A stretch of DNA of 64,000 nucleotides, from positions 124,001 through 188,000 of the forward strand of contig NZ_SRMF01000004.1 of assembly GCF_004768465.1 (NCBI RefSeq), read 5' to 3'. The position numbers were made by a program, and so were the translations under genes. Positions within the stretch are counted from its first letter, which is position 1, and each line of letters begins with the position of its first letter. A model generated the notes under the pieces. It was not told the DNA's origin, ran no database searches, and saw only the letters and a program-made list of their open reading frames with translations. Source of the DNA: Natronospirillum operosum (GTDB taxonomy: Bacteria; Pseudomonadota; Gammaproteobacteria; Pseudomonadales; Natronospirillaceae). Shown here in pieces: positions 39,692-48,609 of the stretch.

Positions 39692-39723
39692 AGCCTAAGG
39701 TGTAGAGTTAACTCTAAGGTCAA
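39692..39723 (-). promoter_or_regulatory. MerR-type promoter with overlong spacer and dyad
   Basis: On the minus strand TTGACC (39723-39718) is followed by a 19-20-bp spacer and TTAGGC/TAGGCT (39698-39692). The spacer contains the perfect palindrome TAGAGTTAACTCTA (39703-39716). Spacers of 19-20 bp with a central dyad are the mark of MerR-activated promoters. The promoter points at the epimerase gene. Confidence 0.75.
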
Positions 39724-39752
39724 TACCTTTGAAACCGGAGAGGCATGTCGCC

Positions 39753-40136
39753 ATGAGAATTGCTGAATTGGAGTATCGAACCGGTATAAATCGCCATACC
39801 TTGCGCTACTACGAGAAAATCGGCCTGCTGAAAGAAGTCGACCGAACCAGCAATAATTACCGGGACTACCCGGAGAAGGCAGTGGAGAGGATGAACATGG
39901 TGCGGTGGTTCAAGGATCTGGGTTTCTCGATCCGGGAAATCAGCGCTGTGCTTGATGCTTTGCGCAGCGACAGCATTGATTGTGAGCAGGGTGCGTTGCT
40001 TATGGCAGAAAAGAAAGCTGCTGTGGATCACAAGATCACCGAGTTGACGCGCGTCAGTGTCATGCTGGGCAAGGAACAGCGCCGACTCGCAGCTAGCGCG
40101 GAGGCGGCTCGTCAAACCGGTCAGTGCGAAGCATGA
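39753..40136 (+). CDS. MerR-family transcriptional regulator
   Basis: 127 aa from the ATG at 39753 (GGAGAG upstream); an in-frame TTG 24 bp earlier is less likely. The N-terminal winged helix is RTGINRHTLRYYEKIGLLKE, followed by the wing NNYRDYPEKAVERM, then a dimerisation coiled coil. The Cys residues (SIDCEQG, GQCEA) are not in a clear metal site, so the inducer is unclear. It is divergent from the epimerase gene whose promoter it should untwist. Confidence 0.9.
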   Translation: MRIAELEYRTGINRHTLRYYEKIGLLKEVDRTSNNYRDYPEKAVERMNMVRWFKDLGFSIREISAVLDALRSDSIDCEQGALLMAEKKAAVDHKITELTRVSVMLGKEQRRLAASAEAARQTGQCEA

Positions 40137-40151
40137 ACGATGTTTGCGGGG

Positions 40152-40826
40152 CTACTGTCTGGCGCTCTGACAGCTCACAATGGCCGGCGATTGGTGGATC
40201 AGGACATCGTTGTCGATGGCCTTGACCATGAACAACGCGAAATCGATACGGCGCGTGCGGTTACTGGCGAGAATCGGATCACCCACATGTTTCGCCCAGA
40301 CGGGCAGGCCCTCGCTTTCGCCTTCTTCAAGATCACTGCCGCGCACCACAGTCCATTTGCGCTGGCTCTGAAAAATCAGGTTGGTGGCCCGCACCTGGTC
40401 CTCGATGTCGACCAGTCTCAGCCAGCGCGCCAGGGGGCTTGCAATGGCAACAAGGGCCTTGAGCTTCCAACTGTACTGGTCCTGGCCATCCTGGCTGATG
40501 TGCCAGCCACAGGAAAAGATCAACCGCGCGTCCGGCGGTGACTGCTCCAGCACGGCCCGTGCCGTGCCCAGTGAATAACCATGCACGCCCCAGGGCACCA
40601 GCACGGTCAGCACGGCAACACAGCCTTCGGTGGCCTGGCGGATGACGTCAGTGTCGTCCGTTGCTCCACCAAACAGAGTGATGCGGTCTTTGAAACGGTC
40701 AAGCTTGTGGCGGCTTTTCTCCCGACAGACACCGACCACCTGATAGCCTTCATTGAGGGCAAGCTCGACCATGTATTGTCCCAGCTTGCCCGAGGCACCG
40801 ACGATACAGATCTGTTTGGCTTCCAT
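40152..40826 (-). CDS. NmrA-like NAD(P)-binding protein
   Basis: 224 aa. The Rossmann motif is CIVGASGKLGQYMV, followed by NmrA/SDR-a5-like features (VVGVCREKSRHKLDRF, TVVRGSDLEEGES). It is probably a quinone or flavin-linked reductase or redox sensor. It is divergent from the LysR gene at 40933, the likely regulator, and its stop is 15 bp from the convergent MerR stop. Confidence 0.83.
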   Translation of the reverse strand: MEAKQICIVGASGKLGQYMVELALNEGYQVVGVCREKSRHKLDRFKDRITLFGGATDDTDVIRQATEGCVAVLTVLVPWGVHGYSLGTARAVLEQSPPDARLIFSCGWHISQDGQDQYSWKLKALVAIASPLARWLRLVDIEDQVRATNLIFQSQRKWTVVRGSDLEEGESEGLPVWAKHVGDPILASNRTRRIDFALFMVKAIDNDVLIHQSPAIVSCQSARQ

Positions 40827-40932
40827 GGTTTTGCTCCGACTGATTAACCTTGTTGATCATAATCTGTTTTTAAGTCCCGGATAATTGCGTAATCTGGTCT
40901 ATCAGGTATACGAATTTGCATGGCTTAGTGGC

Positions 40933-41850
40933 ATGGACTGGAGCGCAATCAAGTTTGACTGGAATCGGGCACGCGCCTTTCTGGTGACGGCCGAACAGGG
41001 CTCCTTCTCGGCGGGCGCACGGGCATTGGGCCTGACCCAACCCACGCTGGGGCGCCAGGTGGCCGCTCTGGAGCGGGAGTTGGGCGTGACCCTGTTCGAG
41101 CGGGTAGGGCAGGGGCTGGTGCTGACAGAATCAGGTCGCGCCATGGTGCACCATGTACGCGCCATGGGAGACGCCGCCACCCAACTGTCGATGGCTGCCT
41201 CCGGGCAGGCCAGTGCTCTGGAGGGAACGGTGAGCATCACGACCAGCGAGCTGGAAGCGGTGTTTCTGCTGCCGCCGGTGCTGGTGCAGTTGCGGCAGCA
41301 GTATCCCGGCATTCATCTGGATATTCAGGTGACGCATGAGGTGGCCAATCTGACTCGGCGAGAAGCGGATATAGCGCTGCGCAGCTTTCGGCCCAGCCAG
41401 CCGGACCTGATAGCGCGCAAGCTGTATGACGATCCGGTCTGGCTCTATGGCACGCCGGAATACCTGGCGCCTTTTGGCAACCCGACCTCCATCGAGGAAC
41501 TGAATTCAATTCAGCTGATTGGCTTTGACCGGGAGCACCAGCTTCTCTCGGTACTGGGTGACAAAGGCTGGCCGCTGGACACCGGCAACATTCGGCTCAC
41601 TACTCTCTCGTTGTCATTGCAGTGGGAACTGGTGAAACGCCATCAGGGTCTGGCCTTTATTCCACAGACGGTAGGCGATCGGGAGCCGCTGTTCAGACGG
41701 GCTTTCGAGCAGTTTGGCCCGCCGCTGGTGTTGCCGCTCTGGCTGGTCTGCCATCGCGAACTGCATACCAGCCAGCGGATACGTGTGGTGTTTGATGCCA
41801 TTGCGGAGGCGCTGTCTGCCAAAGACAATGCGCCCGCACGAAGTGTTTGA
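40933..41850 (+). CDS. LysR-family transcriptional regulator
   Basis: 305 aa from the ATG at 40933; an upstream in-frame start at 40885 is possible. The wHTH is NRARAFLVTAEQGSFSAGAR followed by LTQPTLGRQVAALERELG. The effector domain is typical. The common divergent pairing with an NAD(P)-binding protein gene suggests local control. Confidence 0.88.
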   Translation: MDWSAIKFDWNRARAFLVTAEQGSFSAGARALGLTQPTLGRQVAALERELGVTLFERVGQGLVLTESGRAMVHHVRAMGDAATQLSMAASGQASALEGTVSITTSELEAVFLLPPVLVQLRQQYPGIHLDIQVTHEVANLTRREADIALRSFRPSQPDLIARKLYDDPVWLYGTPEYLAPFGNPTSIEELNSIQLIGFDREHQLLSVLGDKGWPLDTGNIRLTTLSLSLQWELVKRHQGLAFIPQTVGDREPLFRRAFEQFGPPLVLPLWLVCHRELHTSQRIRVVFDAIAEALSAKDNAPARSV

Positions 41851-41887
41851 TTGCTATCGGGCCACGAACATTGTTGGGCGGGCATGC

Positions 41888-42346
41888 CTATTGTGAGTCG
41901 GGCGCCTCGGACATTCTCACCATCTCATTGGCCATGACGGCCCTTCCGTTGTACGACGTTTCAAACTCCCGGCTCACCGAGAAGCCGTATTTCCGGTAAA
42001 GGGCGATGGCGGGGGCATTGCTTTTTGCGACGTACAGTCTGGCAGGTGAATCGACTTCGGTGAGCAGGTATTCGAACATTGTGCTGCCAATGCCCTGACC
42101 GCGATGCCTTGGATGTACAAACAGAGATTCAATATCGTTCTGGCAGACCGCTCCGTAACCCGTTATGCCATCGGCCTCCCACACAAAGATCCTGGATGCC
42201 AGCAACGACTGCAGCCTTTTCTCGTCCTTCTCCAACGGCAGCAGCTCGAACTTTTTCGGCTCGAAACGCAGTTCATCCAACTTCGACTGCGCATAGATCG
42301 CCATGATCTCTTCGAAATCGGAGGGTCGGTAGTCTCGTATCATCAT
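41888..42346 (-). CDS. GNAT-family N-acetyltransferase
   Basis: 152 aa. The acetyl-CoA loop is HPRHRGQGIGSTMF, preceded by DIESLFV and followed by VAKSNAPAIALYRKYGF. The substrate is unknown. Its start overlaps the YcaQ-like gene stop by 4 bp, so the two are coupled. Confidence 0.88.
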   Translation of the reverse strand: MMIRDYRPSDFEEIMAIYAQSKLDELRFEPKKFELLPLEKDEKRLQSLLASRIFVWEADGITGYGAVCQNDIESLFVHPRHRGQGIGSTMFEYLLTEVDSPARLYVAKSNAPAIALYRKYGFSVSREFETSYNGRAVMANEMVRMSEAPDSQ

Positions 42347-43551
42347 TTCAGCCCCCGCTTCGCAGTCTGCCAGGCCTGGCGTGCGGGCTTGCCCATACCG
42401 GTGGGCAGGCGTACACGGTCAGCACCCAGATACTGCATGAACTGGCGCGCTGCGTGCGTCAGGGCCTCGGGCAGGCCGTCCGGCAACTGCTTCGGGTTGA
42501 TGTCCGCTTCCCAGTGCCAGGCCAGAATGGTCAGTTCGCCATTCTGGCAGCGGCCATCAAAGCGCGCCACAAAACGGTCACCCCACTGCACCGGCAGTAC
42601 ATAATAGCCCCAGCGCCGCTCCCTGACCGGCTTGTACACCTCCCACACATAATCGAACCCGAACAGGCGGGCCACGGCTGTGCGGTCCCACATCAGCGGG
42701 TCCAGCGGGGCCAGAAAGCGTACCGAGGCATCTGCGGCAGCGGCTGCCTCCGACGACTGGTCCAGCAACTCCAGCGCCGCGGGTGTCGCCCAGTAGCGGT
42801 CACCGTCAATGTCGACTTCCGCCAGTTCACCGGCACGGATGGCCTCGGCAGCGACCTCATCACGCTGCTTGCGATTGCAGGGCAGCAGCCAGACGGCCGC
42901 ATCGGCTTTGGGGCGCAGCAGACCCACCGCCTGCACCCGGCGCAGAATCAGGTGCCGCAGAGCCTCGGACTCTGTGCCCGGCGTTGCCTTGACGGCCTCG
43001 GGAAACACTCGCTCCGGCAGGTCATAGGCATGGCGCCCGGCCACTCTGTGCCGAGTGACAAGCCGCCCGGAATCCCACAGGGCTTTCAGCAGATGGCGCG
43101 AGCGCTTGGGGCCGTACCAGGTACCGCGCAGGCCGGGGTCCGACTGCTGATCCCCCAGTTCCAGGCTGGTAGCCGGCCCCCGGTCTGCGACTTCTTTCAG
43201 CAGAGCCTGTGCCTCGTCGCCATCCACATCCACACCCTGCGCCCGCCAGCGCTGCGCAAACCAGCCATGGAAAGGCGCCTGGGCCCACCAGGCGTCGGGC
43301 TGAAACAGACTGGCCTGCTTGTCCCAGCCATCCAGAAGCAGGCGATCGCGATAGGCCGCCTGCTGCCAGTCATCAACGCGATACCCCGGGACCCGCGCCT
43401 GCAGCACCAGATCCGGGTTGTTGCCCATGGGGGACAGCGGGTCATATTGAATGGTCCCAAGGCGCTGGATGATGTCCGGCAGAGCCGCCTGCCGGAACTG
43501 ATACCGAGTCAGCAGACGGCGAGCTGTGGCAGGGTCAAGCGGCTTGGGCAT
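42343..43551 (-). CDS. ycaQ: YcaQ-family winged-helix protein (DUF1006; probable interstrand-crosslink glycosylase)
   Basis: 402 aa from the ATG at 43551. Features of the family: LGTIQYDPLSPMGNNPDLVL near the start, and RFLAPLDPLMWDR, YKPVRERRWGYYVLPV and FVARFDGR in the C-terminal half. E. coli YcaQ unhooks nitrogen-mustard DNA interstrand crosslinks with a QxQ/QxD-like catalytic motif. The segment IQYDPL occupies the corresponding place. It is cotranscribed with a GNAT gene. Confidence 0.85.
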   Translation of the reverse strand: MPKPLDPATARRLLTRYQFRQAALPDIIQRLGTIQYDPLSPMGNNPDLVLQARVPGYRVDDWQQAAYRDRLLLDGWDKQASLFQPDAWWAQAPFHGWFAQRWRAQGVDVDGDEAQALLKEVADRGPATSLELGDQQSDPGLRGTWYGPKRSRHLLKALWDSGRLVTRHRVAGRHAYDLPERVFPEAVKATPGTESEALRHLILRRVQAVGLLRPKADAAVWLLPCNRKQRDEVAAEAIRAGELAEVDIDGDRYWATPAALELLDQSSEAAAAADASVRFLAPLDPLMWDRTAVARLFGFDYVWEVYKPVRERRWGYYVLPVQWGDRFVARFDGRCQNGELTILAWHWEADINPKQLPDGLPEALTHAARQFMQYLGADRVRLPTGMGKPARQAWQTAKRGLK

Positions 43552-43752
43552 GATCAATTCCTTCTGGTTGCGGCGTCTGAACAGAATGTTGGCTCAGGGT
43601 ACAGCAGGGCATGGTAGCCCAACAGAATCCTGTGGTCTCTGTACCTGTGACAACAATCTGGATCAAATCGTGTTGCTTAAAAACGGGACGTCCGGTATGT
43701 TCTGGGTTCAGCATAGAAAGTAAAATAGAAAACAGCATGAAAGGACCACCGC

Positions 43753-44328
43753 ATGCCCTCACCATTTGATCGCGATATTCGCATTCCCTCCGCCTTTCAT
43801 GAGGTGCTGGGTCGAAACCAGAGCCTGGGCGGGCTTGCTTCGATCGCGCTGGTGACCGCTCTCGCCGGGTTGACCTGGGCCTTGACGGCCCTGCCAGAGG
43901 TCTCTGATCTGGCCCTCTGGCGACAGCTGCTGGCGGCCCTGTTGATGCTCGATATTGCCGCTGGTGCCGTGGCCAATTTCACGTCGGGTACGAGCCGTTT
44001 CTACTCTGAACGGCCGGCTTGGCGCTGGGGGTTCATCGCGCTCCATGTGCACCTGCCCGTTGTCGGCCTGTTGCTGGGCCTCCCCATTGCACCCCTGCTG
44101 TTGGTCTGGGTCTATACCGTGGCGGGGGCGTGTCTGGTTAACCTTTGTTTTGCCCGGCCCTGGCAGCCGGTAGTCGCCGGTGCACTGCTGTGCATTGGCC
44201 TGCTGGGTGTGCCGCTGTTGTCGCTGGCGCCCTGGCTGACGGCGCTGTCACTGCTGTTCATGACCAAGGTGCTGTATGCGTTTGCGGTCAACCACTATGG
44301 GAATACCTATGAAAACCAGTCGCTATGA
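43753..44328 (+). CDS. Inner-membrane protein of unknown function
   Basis: 191 aa. Five or six hydrophobic segments (for example ASIALVTALAGLTWALTALP, LALLLMLDIAAGAVANF-like, and LLVWVYTVAGACLVNLCFA). No recognised family. The 3' end overlaps the TetR start by 20 bp, so the pair is cotranscribed and the regulator may control it. Confidence 0.78.
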   Translation: MPSPFDRDIRIPSAFHEVLGRNQSLGGLASIALVTALAGLTWALTALPEVSDLALWRQLLAALLMLDIAAGAVANFTSGTSRFYSERPAWRWGFIALHVHLPVVGLLLGLPIAPLLLVWVYTVAGACLVNLCFARPWQPVVAGALLCIGLLGVPLLSLAPWLTALSLLFMTKVLYAFAVNHYGNTYENQSL

Positions 44329-44890
44329 ACTGCTGCTGATCGCTTTTCGATTGTTTCTGAAGAAGGGCTATGAACAGACCAGCATGCGCAATCTGGTGGC
44401 CGCCAGCGGACTGTCGAAAGGGGCATTTCACCATTACTTTCAGCGCAAGGGAGACCTGCTGGATGCCTGTATCGAGCATTTTTTCAGTCGTTTTCTGCCC
44501 CATGTCGAAGACGCGTCGCACAGCCACTTTGCGGAACTGGTAGAGGACAGCGCCCAGCAATATCTCGCGCTGCTACGCGAACTGCATCGCCTCGATATCC
44601 CGCCGCCGGCCTACCAGCGCTTTGTCTGGTCACTGCTGCCAGACCATGCTGCAGAGTTCGAGCAACGCCAAGAACTCATCGCGAACCGTCTGGTTCAACT
44701 GGCTGAGCAGGACCTGGCCGACGGCATCTTGCAAACGCCCAACAGCGCCCAGTCACTGGCTCTGCAGGCCATGGCCATCATTGAGGGGTTGGGCATACTC
44801 GCCTCGGCAAGCCCGAACACTGCATTCAGCACCCTGGAGGCTCAGTTCAGGCAGGGGATCAGCGATTACCTGGCCAACCTGAGGTCATAG
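44309..44890 (+). CDS. TetR-family transcriptional regulator
   Basis: 193 aa from the ATG at 44309. The helix-turn-helix is LFLKKGYEQTSMRNLVAASG followed by SKGAFHHYFQRKGDLL. The C-terminal domain has an AcrR-like TetR_C pattern. Overlap with the upstream membrane protein gene suggests a regulator and regulated pair. Confidence 0.9.
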   Translation: MKTSRYELLLIAFRLFLKKGYEQTSMRNLVAASGLSKGAFHHYFQRKGDLLDACIEHFFSRFLPHVEDASHSHFAELVEDSAQQYLALLRELHRLDIPPPAYQRFVWSLLPDHAAEFEQRQELIANRLVQLAEQDLADGILQTPNSAQSLALQAMAIIEGLGILASASPNTAFSTLEAQFRQGISDYLANLRS

Positions 44891-45148
44891 GCCAATGGCC
44901 AGGGAAATTGCACTCGCCAGTTCCGGCAGTTGCCGGCGCAGTTCAGAGAGAGACAGCGCCCTGGCACCCAGGCTCAGCGCATAGGGCTGACCGGCACCGC
45001 AGATCACCAGAGCAACCGGGTCTGCCTGTGCATGCAGCCAGAGTGCGCGGTCATTGTAATCGCCTTGCAGGCGTATCTGCTCGATGGGAATCAACGACAG
45101 GCCAGCCACCTCGATCCGGTTGCCCATGCGCAGCTGTGTCCGCTTCAT
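44885..45148 (-). CDS. Small hypothetical protein in the GerW/DUF2953 operon
   Basis: 87 aa, overlapping the DUF2953 start by 4 bp (ATGA). It is beta-rich (RIEVAGLSLIPIEQIRL, VALVICGAGQPYALSLG) with no membrane segment. No family is recognised, but the tight coupling supports a real gene acting with its two upstream partners. Confidence 0.7.
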   Translation of the reverse strand: MKRTQLRMGNRIEVAGLSLIPIEQIRLQGDYNDRALWLHAQADPVALVICGAGQPYALSLGARALSLSELRRQLPELASAISLAIGL

Positions 45149-45744
45149 GACCGCATCGCTCGTATGGCCCGGAAGGTGGTGGGGGACACCATGAATCGAA
45201 TCATCACAGCCAGGTATTCCAAAGGCACCACACGAACACGGCCGCTGCTGGAGAAATCCAGCACCTCTTCCGAGAAATCCGGTTGAATATCGACCTGCGT
45301 CACGCCGGGTGCGTCCAGAATCACGCTGATCGGGCCAATGAGCGCCCAGGCCAGGCCTGTGTCTGCCGGGTCGCCCAGACCCAACCGTCCCCGTATATCG
45401 AGATGATGAATGTGAAGGCCGGCCAACAGGCGGCGCACCAGTTTCAGCAGGTGGCTGACAAAGCCTTCTACAGACAGCGCTGCCATTGGACTGGTGCGCG
45501 GTCGCTCGGCTCGGCGTTTTGGCTTGGGTGTGGGCTTGGCTTTGGCGGGTAGTTTTTCTGACTTGCTGGAGCCGTCAGGCTGGCACGGAAGCTTCACCCG
45601 GACCAGCCCGAACAACCACCTGAACTGACCCTGTGCCGACCGCTGATCGGCGTCCAGCCGGATCGCATAGGACAGCTCCACCGGCACCGCCAGCAAAAGC
45701 AGCAAACCTGCCAGACATCCCATCAGGACCCAGAGGGTAAGCAT
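45145..45744 (-). CDS. DUF2953 (YtfI-like) membrane-anchored protein
   Basis: 199 aa. A single N-terminal membrane helix (LWVLMGCLAGLLLLLAVPVE) precedes a domain ending near LGLGDPADTGLAWALIGPI and VLDFSSSGRVRV, characteristic of DUF2953. In Bacillus the DUF2953 protein YtfI neighbours YtfJ/GerW, and the same pair occurs here. Function in non-sporulating bacteria is unknown. Confidence 0.8.
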   Translation of the reverse strand: MLTLWVLMGCLAGLLLLLAVPVELSYAIRLDADQRSAQGQFRWLFGLVRVKLPCQPDGSSKSEKLPAKAKPTPKPKRRAERPRTSPMAALSVEGFVSHLLKLVRRLLAGLHIHHLDIRGRLGLGDPADTGLAWALIGPISVILDAPGVTQVDIQPDFSEEVLDFSSSGRVRVVPLEYLAVMIRFMVSPTTFRAIRAMRS

Positions 45745-45754
45745 GGGTCAGCCC

Positions 45755-46123
45755 TCAGTCCTTGCTCTCGTCAGCTTCCTTCTTCATCGTCTGGCCGATG
45801 ACATCCGCCACCCGTTCCAGAACGGAAGTTGCCGCCCCCTTGATGGGTTCTATGCGAACGCCGTCCTTGTCGATGATGATCAGGGCGACAGGTTTCACAC
45901 CGCCGCCACCGCCAGTTCCGCCGCCGGTGCCTTCACCACCTTCCCCTGTTTTCAGGGAGCCGGTGCCCTGACCGCCGCCGGCACCAAAACCAAACCCCAC
46001 ACTGACCAGCGGGATAATGGTGGTGCCTTCAATCTGAATCGGATCACCCACGACTGTCTTGGAGTCGAGCATCCGTTCGATTTCGCCCATTGCTGTTTTG
46101 AGTAACGCTTCAACATGTTCCAT
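45755..46123 (-). CDS. GerW/YtfJ-family protein
   Basis: 122 aa from the ATG at 46123; the longer frame runs into unrelated sequence. MEHVEALLKTAMGEIERMLD and TVVGDPI are followed by IIPLVSVGFGFGAGGG, a glycine-rich stretch and VALIIIDKDGVRIEPI, the standard YtfJ pattern. The family is named from Bacillus spore germination but is widespread outside sporulators. It heads the three-gene leftward operon and is divergent from OsmC-YcaO. Confidence 0.88.
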   Translation of the reverse strand: MEHVEALLKTAMGEIERMLDSKTVVGDPIQIEGTTIIPLVSVGFGFGAGGGQGTGSLKTGEGGEGTGGGTGGGGGVKPVALIIIDKDGVRIEPIKGAATSVLERVADVIGQTMKKEADESKD

Positions 46124-46325
46124 GGTTGTGTTCCCGAATGACGACCTTATCGGTCGAGCAATACCAATTATAGGCCGGTACTGTGGGCAGGAATTGACGC
46201 AAATCAGGGAAGTGAATGCTGCCTGAATGGGCTTCACCCCAAGACGGCAGGGGCAAAAATCTGGATAATGCCGGGTTTCTGTCCCCGCTTCTCCGAAGCG
46301 CCCTGCACCCGGTGTCTGTCTGCTC

Positions 46326-48530
46326 ATGGAAATCAAGGTCAACTATCTCGACAACCTCCGCCTGGAGGCCAGGTTCGACGACTTCACGGTCATCTCCGAC
46401 CAGCCCATTCGCTACAAGGGGGATGGTTCGGCACCCGGGCCCTTTGACTACTTCCTGGCCTCGTCGGCCCTGTGTGCGGCCTATTTCGTGAAGGTCTACT
46501 GCAACGCGCGGAACATTCCCACCGAGAACATCCGGCTGTCGCAGAACAACATTGTCGACCCCGAGAACCGCTACAACCAGATCTTCAGGATCCAGGTCGA
46601 GCTGCCGGAAGATATCTCCGACAAGGATCGCCAGGGCATCCTGCGTTCCATCGACCGCTGTACGGTGAAGAAGGTGGTGCAGGCCGGGCCCGAGTTCCAG
46701 ATAGACACTGTCGAAAACATCGACGAGGACGCCCAGACGCTGCTGATGGGCACAGGGGCGGGCGAGGGGAGCGGTGCGGGCAGCACCTGGATCGAAGGCA
46801 AGGACCTGCCGCTGGAGCAGACCATCGCCAACATGAGCGGCATTCTGGCCGACCTGGGCATGAAGATCGAGATCGCCTCCTGGCGCAATATCGTGCCGCA
46901 TGTCTGGTCGCTGCACATTCGTGATGCGGCGTCACCGGCCTGCTTTACCAACGGCAAGGGCGCCACCAAGGAAAGCGCCCTGTGTTCTGCGCTGGGCGAG
47001 TTTATCGAGCGGCTGAGCTGTAACTTCTTCTACAACGATCAGTTCTTCGGCGAGGAGATCGCCAACAGCGCCTTCGTGCACTACCCGAATGAACAGTGGT
47101 TTCAACCGGGGCCGAATGACGAGCTGCCCGAGGGCATTCTGGACGACCACTGCCGCGCCATCTATGACCCGGACGGCGAGCTGCGCGGTTCCCACCTGAT
47201 CGACACCAACTCAGGCAAGATGGAACGCGGCATCGTGTCGCTGCCGTTCGTGCGTCAGTCCGATGGCGAGACGGTCTATTTTCCCTCCAACCTGGTGGAA
47301 AACCTGTATCTCAGCAACGGCATGAGTGCCGGCAACACGCTGCACGAGGCGCAGGTGCAGTGCCTGTCAGAGATCTTCGAGCGGGCCGTGAAGTGGGAAA
47401 TCATCGAGCAGGAAATCGTGCTGCCGGATGTGCCGCAGGAAGTGCTCAATCGCTATCCGGCCATCGTGGAAGGCATCGCGGCGCTGGAAGCACAGGGCTT
47501 CCCGGTACTGGTGAAAGACGCCTCGCTGGGCGGCCAGTACCCCGTCATGTGCGTCACCCTGATGAACCCGCGCACCGGCGGGGTGTTTGCCTCGTTTGGT
47601 GCCCATCCCAGCTTCGAGGTAGCGCTGGAACGCAGTCTGACCGAACTGCTCCAGGGGCGCAGCTTCGAGGGGCTGAATGATTTCATGCCGCCCACCTTCA
47701 ACTCACTGGCGGTTGCCGAGCCCAACAACTTTGTCGAACACTTTATCGACTCCTCCGGGCTGATCTCCTGGCGCTTCTTCAGCAGCAAGGCGGATGTGGA
47801 CTTTGTCGAGTGGGATTTTTCCGGCACGAACGAAGAAGAGGCGGCCACCCTGTTCGGACTCCTGGAAGAACTGGGCCACGAGGCCTATGTGGCCGTGCAC
47901 GAAGATCTGGGTGCGCCCGTGTGCCGCATCCTGGTACCGGGCTATTCAGAGATCTATCCGGTGGAAGACCTGATCTGGGACAACACCAACATGGCGCTGC
48001 TGTTTCGCGAGGACATTCTCAATCTGCATGCTCTTAGCGACGACCAGCTCGCCGCCCTGCTGGAACGGCTGGAGGAAAGCCAGCTCGACGAGCACATGGA
48101 CATCATCACTCTGATCGGCATCGAGTTCGACGAGAATACCGACTGGGGCCAACTGACCATCCTCGAACTGAAACTGCTGATCCACCTCGCGCTCGGCCAG
48201 CATGAAGACGCACTGGAGCGGGTCGAGATGTTCCTGCAGTACAACGACAACAGCGTCGCGCGCGGGCTCTTCTATCGCGCCGTGCAGGCGGTGCTGGAAA
48301 TCACCCTGGACGATGAGCTTGAGCTGGAGGATTTCCGGCACAACCTCGCGCGAATGTTTGGAGAAGAGACTCTGACAGCCGTAATCGGCTCAGTGAACGG
48401 CACCGTGCGCTTCCACGGCCTGACCCCCACCAGCATGAAACTCGAAGGCCTGGAGAAACACCAGCGCCTGATCGACAGCTACAAGAAACTGCATGCGCAC
48501 CGGGCGGCGAGGGCGGGTGTTGGAACCTGA
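46326..48530 (+). CDS. ycaO: OsmC-YcaO fusion protein
   Basis: 734 aa. Residues 1 to about 150 are an OsmC-like peroxiredoxin-fold domain (FDYFLASSALCAAYFVKVYC with the OsmC Cys region). Residues from about 190 form a YcaO ATP-dependent cyclodehydratase-fold domain (KESALCSALGEFIERLSCNF, EAQVQCLSEIFERAVKWEII). The C-terminal 150 residues are helical, TPR-like. E. coli YcaO (about 590 aa, no OsmC) assists RimO in beta-methylthiolation of ribosomal protein S12. No azole-peptide precursor or partner is adjacent, so a ribosome-linked role is more likely than a RiPP role. Confidence 0.9.
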   Translation: MEIKVNYLDNLRLEARFDDFTVISDQPIRYKGDGSAPGPFDYFLASSALCAAYFVKVYCNARNIPTENIRLSQNNIVDPENRYNQIFRIQVELPEDISDKDRQGILRSIDRCTVKKVVQAGPEFQIDTVENIDEDAQTLLMGTGAGEGSGAGSTWIEGKDLPLEQTIANMSGILADLGMKIEIASWRNIVPHVWSLHIRDAASPACFTNGKGATKESALCSALGEFIERLSCNFFYNDQFFGEEIANSAFVHYPNEQWFQPGPNDELPEGILDDHCRAIYDPDGELRGSHLIDTNSGKMERGIVSLPFVRQSDGETVYFPSNLVENLYLSNGMSAGNTLHEAQVQCLSEIFERAVKWEIIEQEIVLPDVPQEVLNRYPAIVEGIAALEAQGFPVLVKDASLGGQYPVMCVTLMNPRTGGVFASFGAHPSFEVALERSLTELLQGRSFEGLNDFMPPTFNSLAVAEPNNFVEHFIDSSGLISWRFFSSKADVDFVEWDFSGTNEEEAATLFGLLEELGHEAYVAVHEDLGAPVCRILVPGYSEIYPVEDLIWDNTNMALLFREDILNLHALSDDQLAALLERLEESQLDEHMDIITLIGIEFDENTDWGQLTILELKLLIHLALGQHEDALERVEMFLQYNDNSVARGLFYRAVQAVLEITLDDELELEDFRHNLARMFGEETLTAVIGSVNGTVRFHGLTPTSMKLEGLEKHQRLIDSYKKLHAHRAARAGVGT

Positions 48531-48547
48531 TCTGCACCTGAGTGGCA

Positions 48548-48589
48548 TTGACAGCTGTCAGATCAGGAAACCATAATGAAACCGTTATG
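48548..48589 (+). promoter_or_regulatory. Promoter and operators of the toxin-antitoxin pair
   Basis: TTGACA (48548-48553), 18-bp spacer, CATAAT (48572-48577). A perfect palindrome TGACAGCTGTCA (48549-48560) overlaps the -35, and a second inverted repeat CATAA...TTATG (48572-48589) covers the -10. This suits autorepression by a ribbon-helix-helix antitoxin complex. Confidence 0.55.
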
Positions 48590-48609
48590 CAACCCATTGA
48601 GGCTTGGCC

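Noticed and set aside
42454-43617. 387-codon plus-strand frame opposite the ycaQ-like gene
   Set aside because: Shadow of the YcaQ frame; the YcaQ family motifs are on the minus strand.
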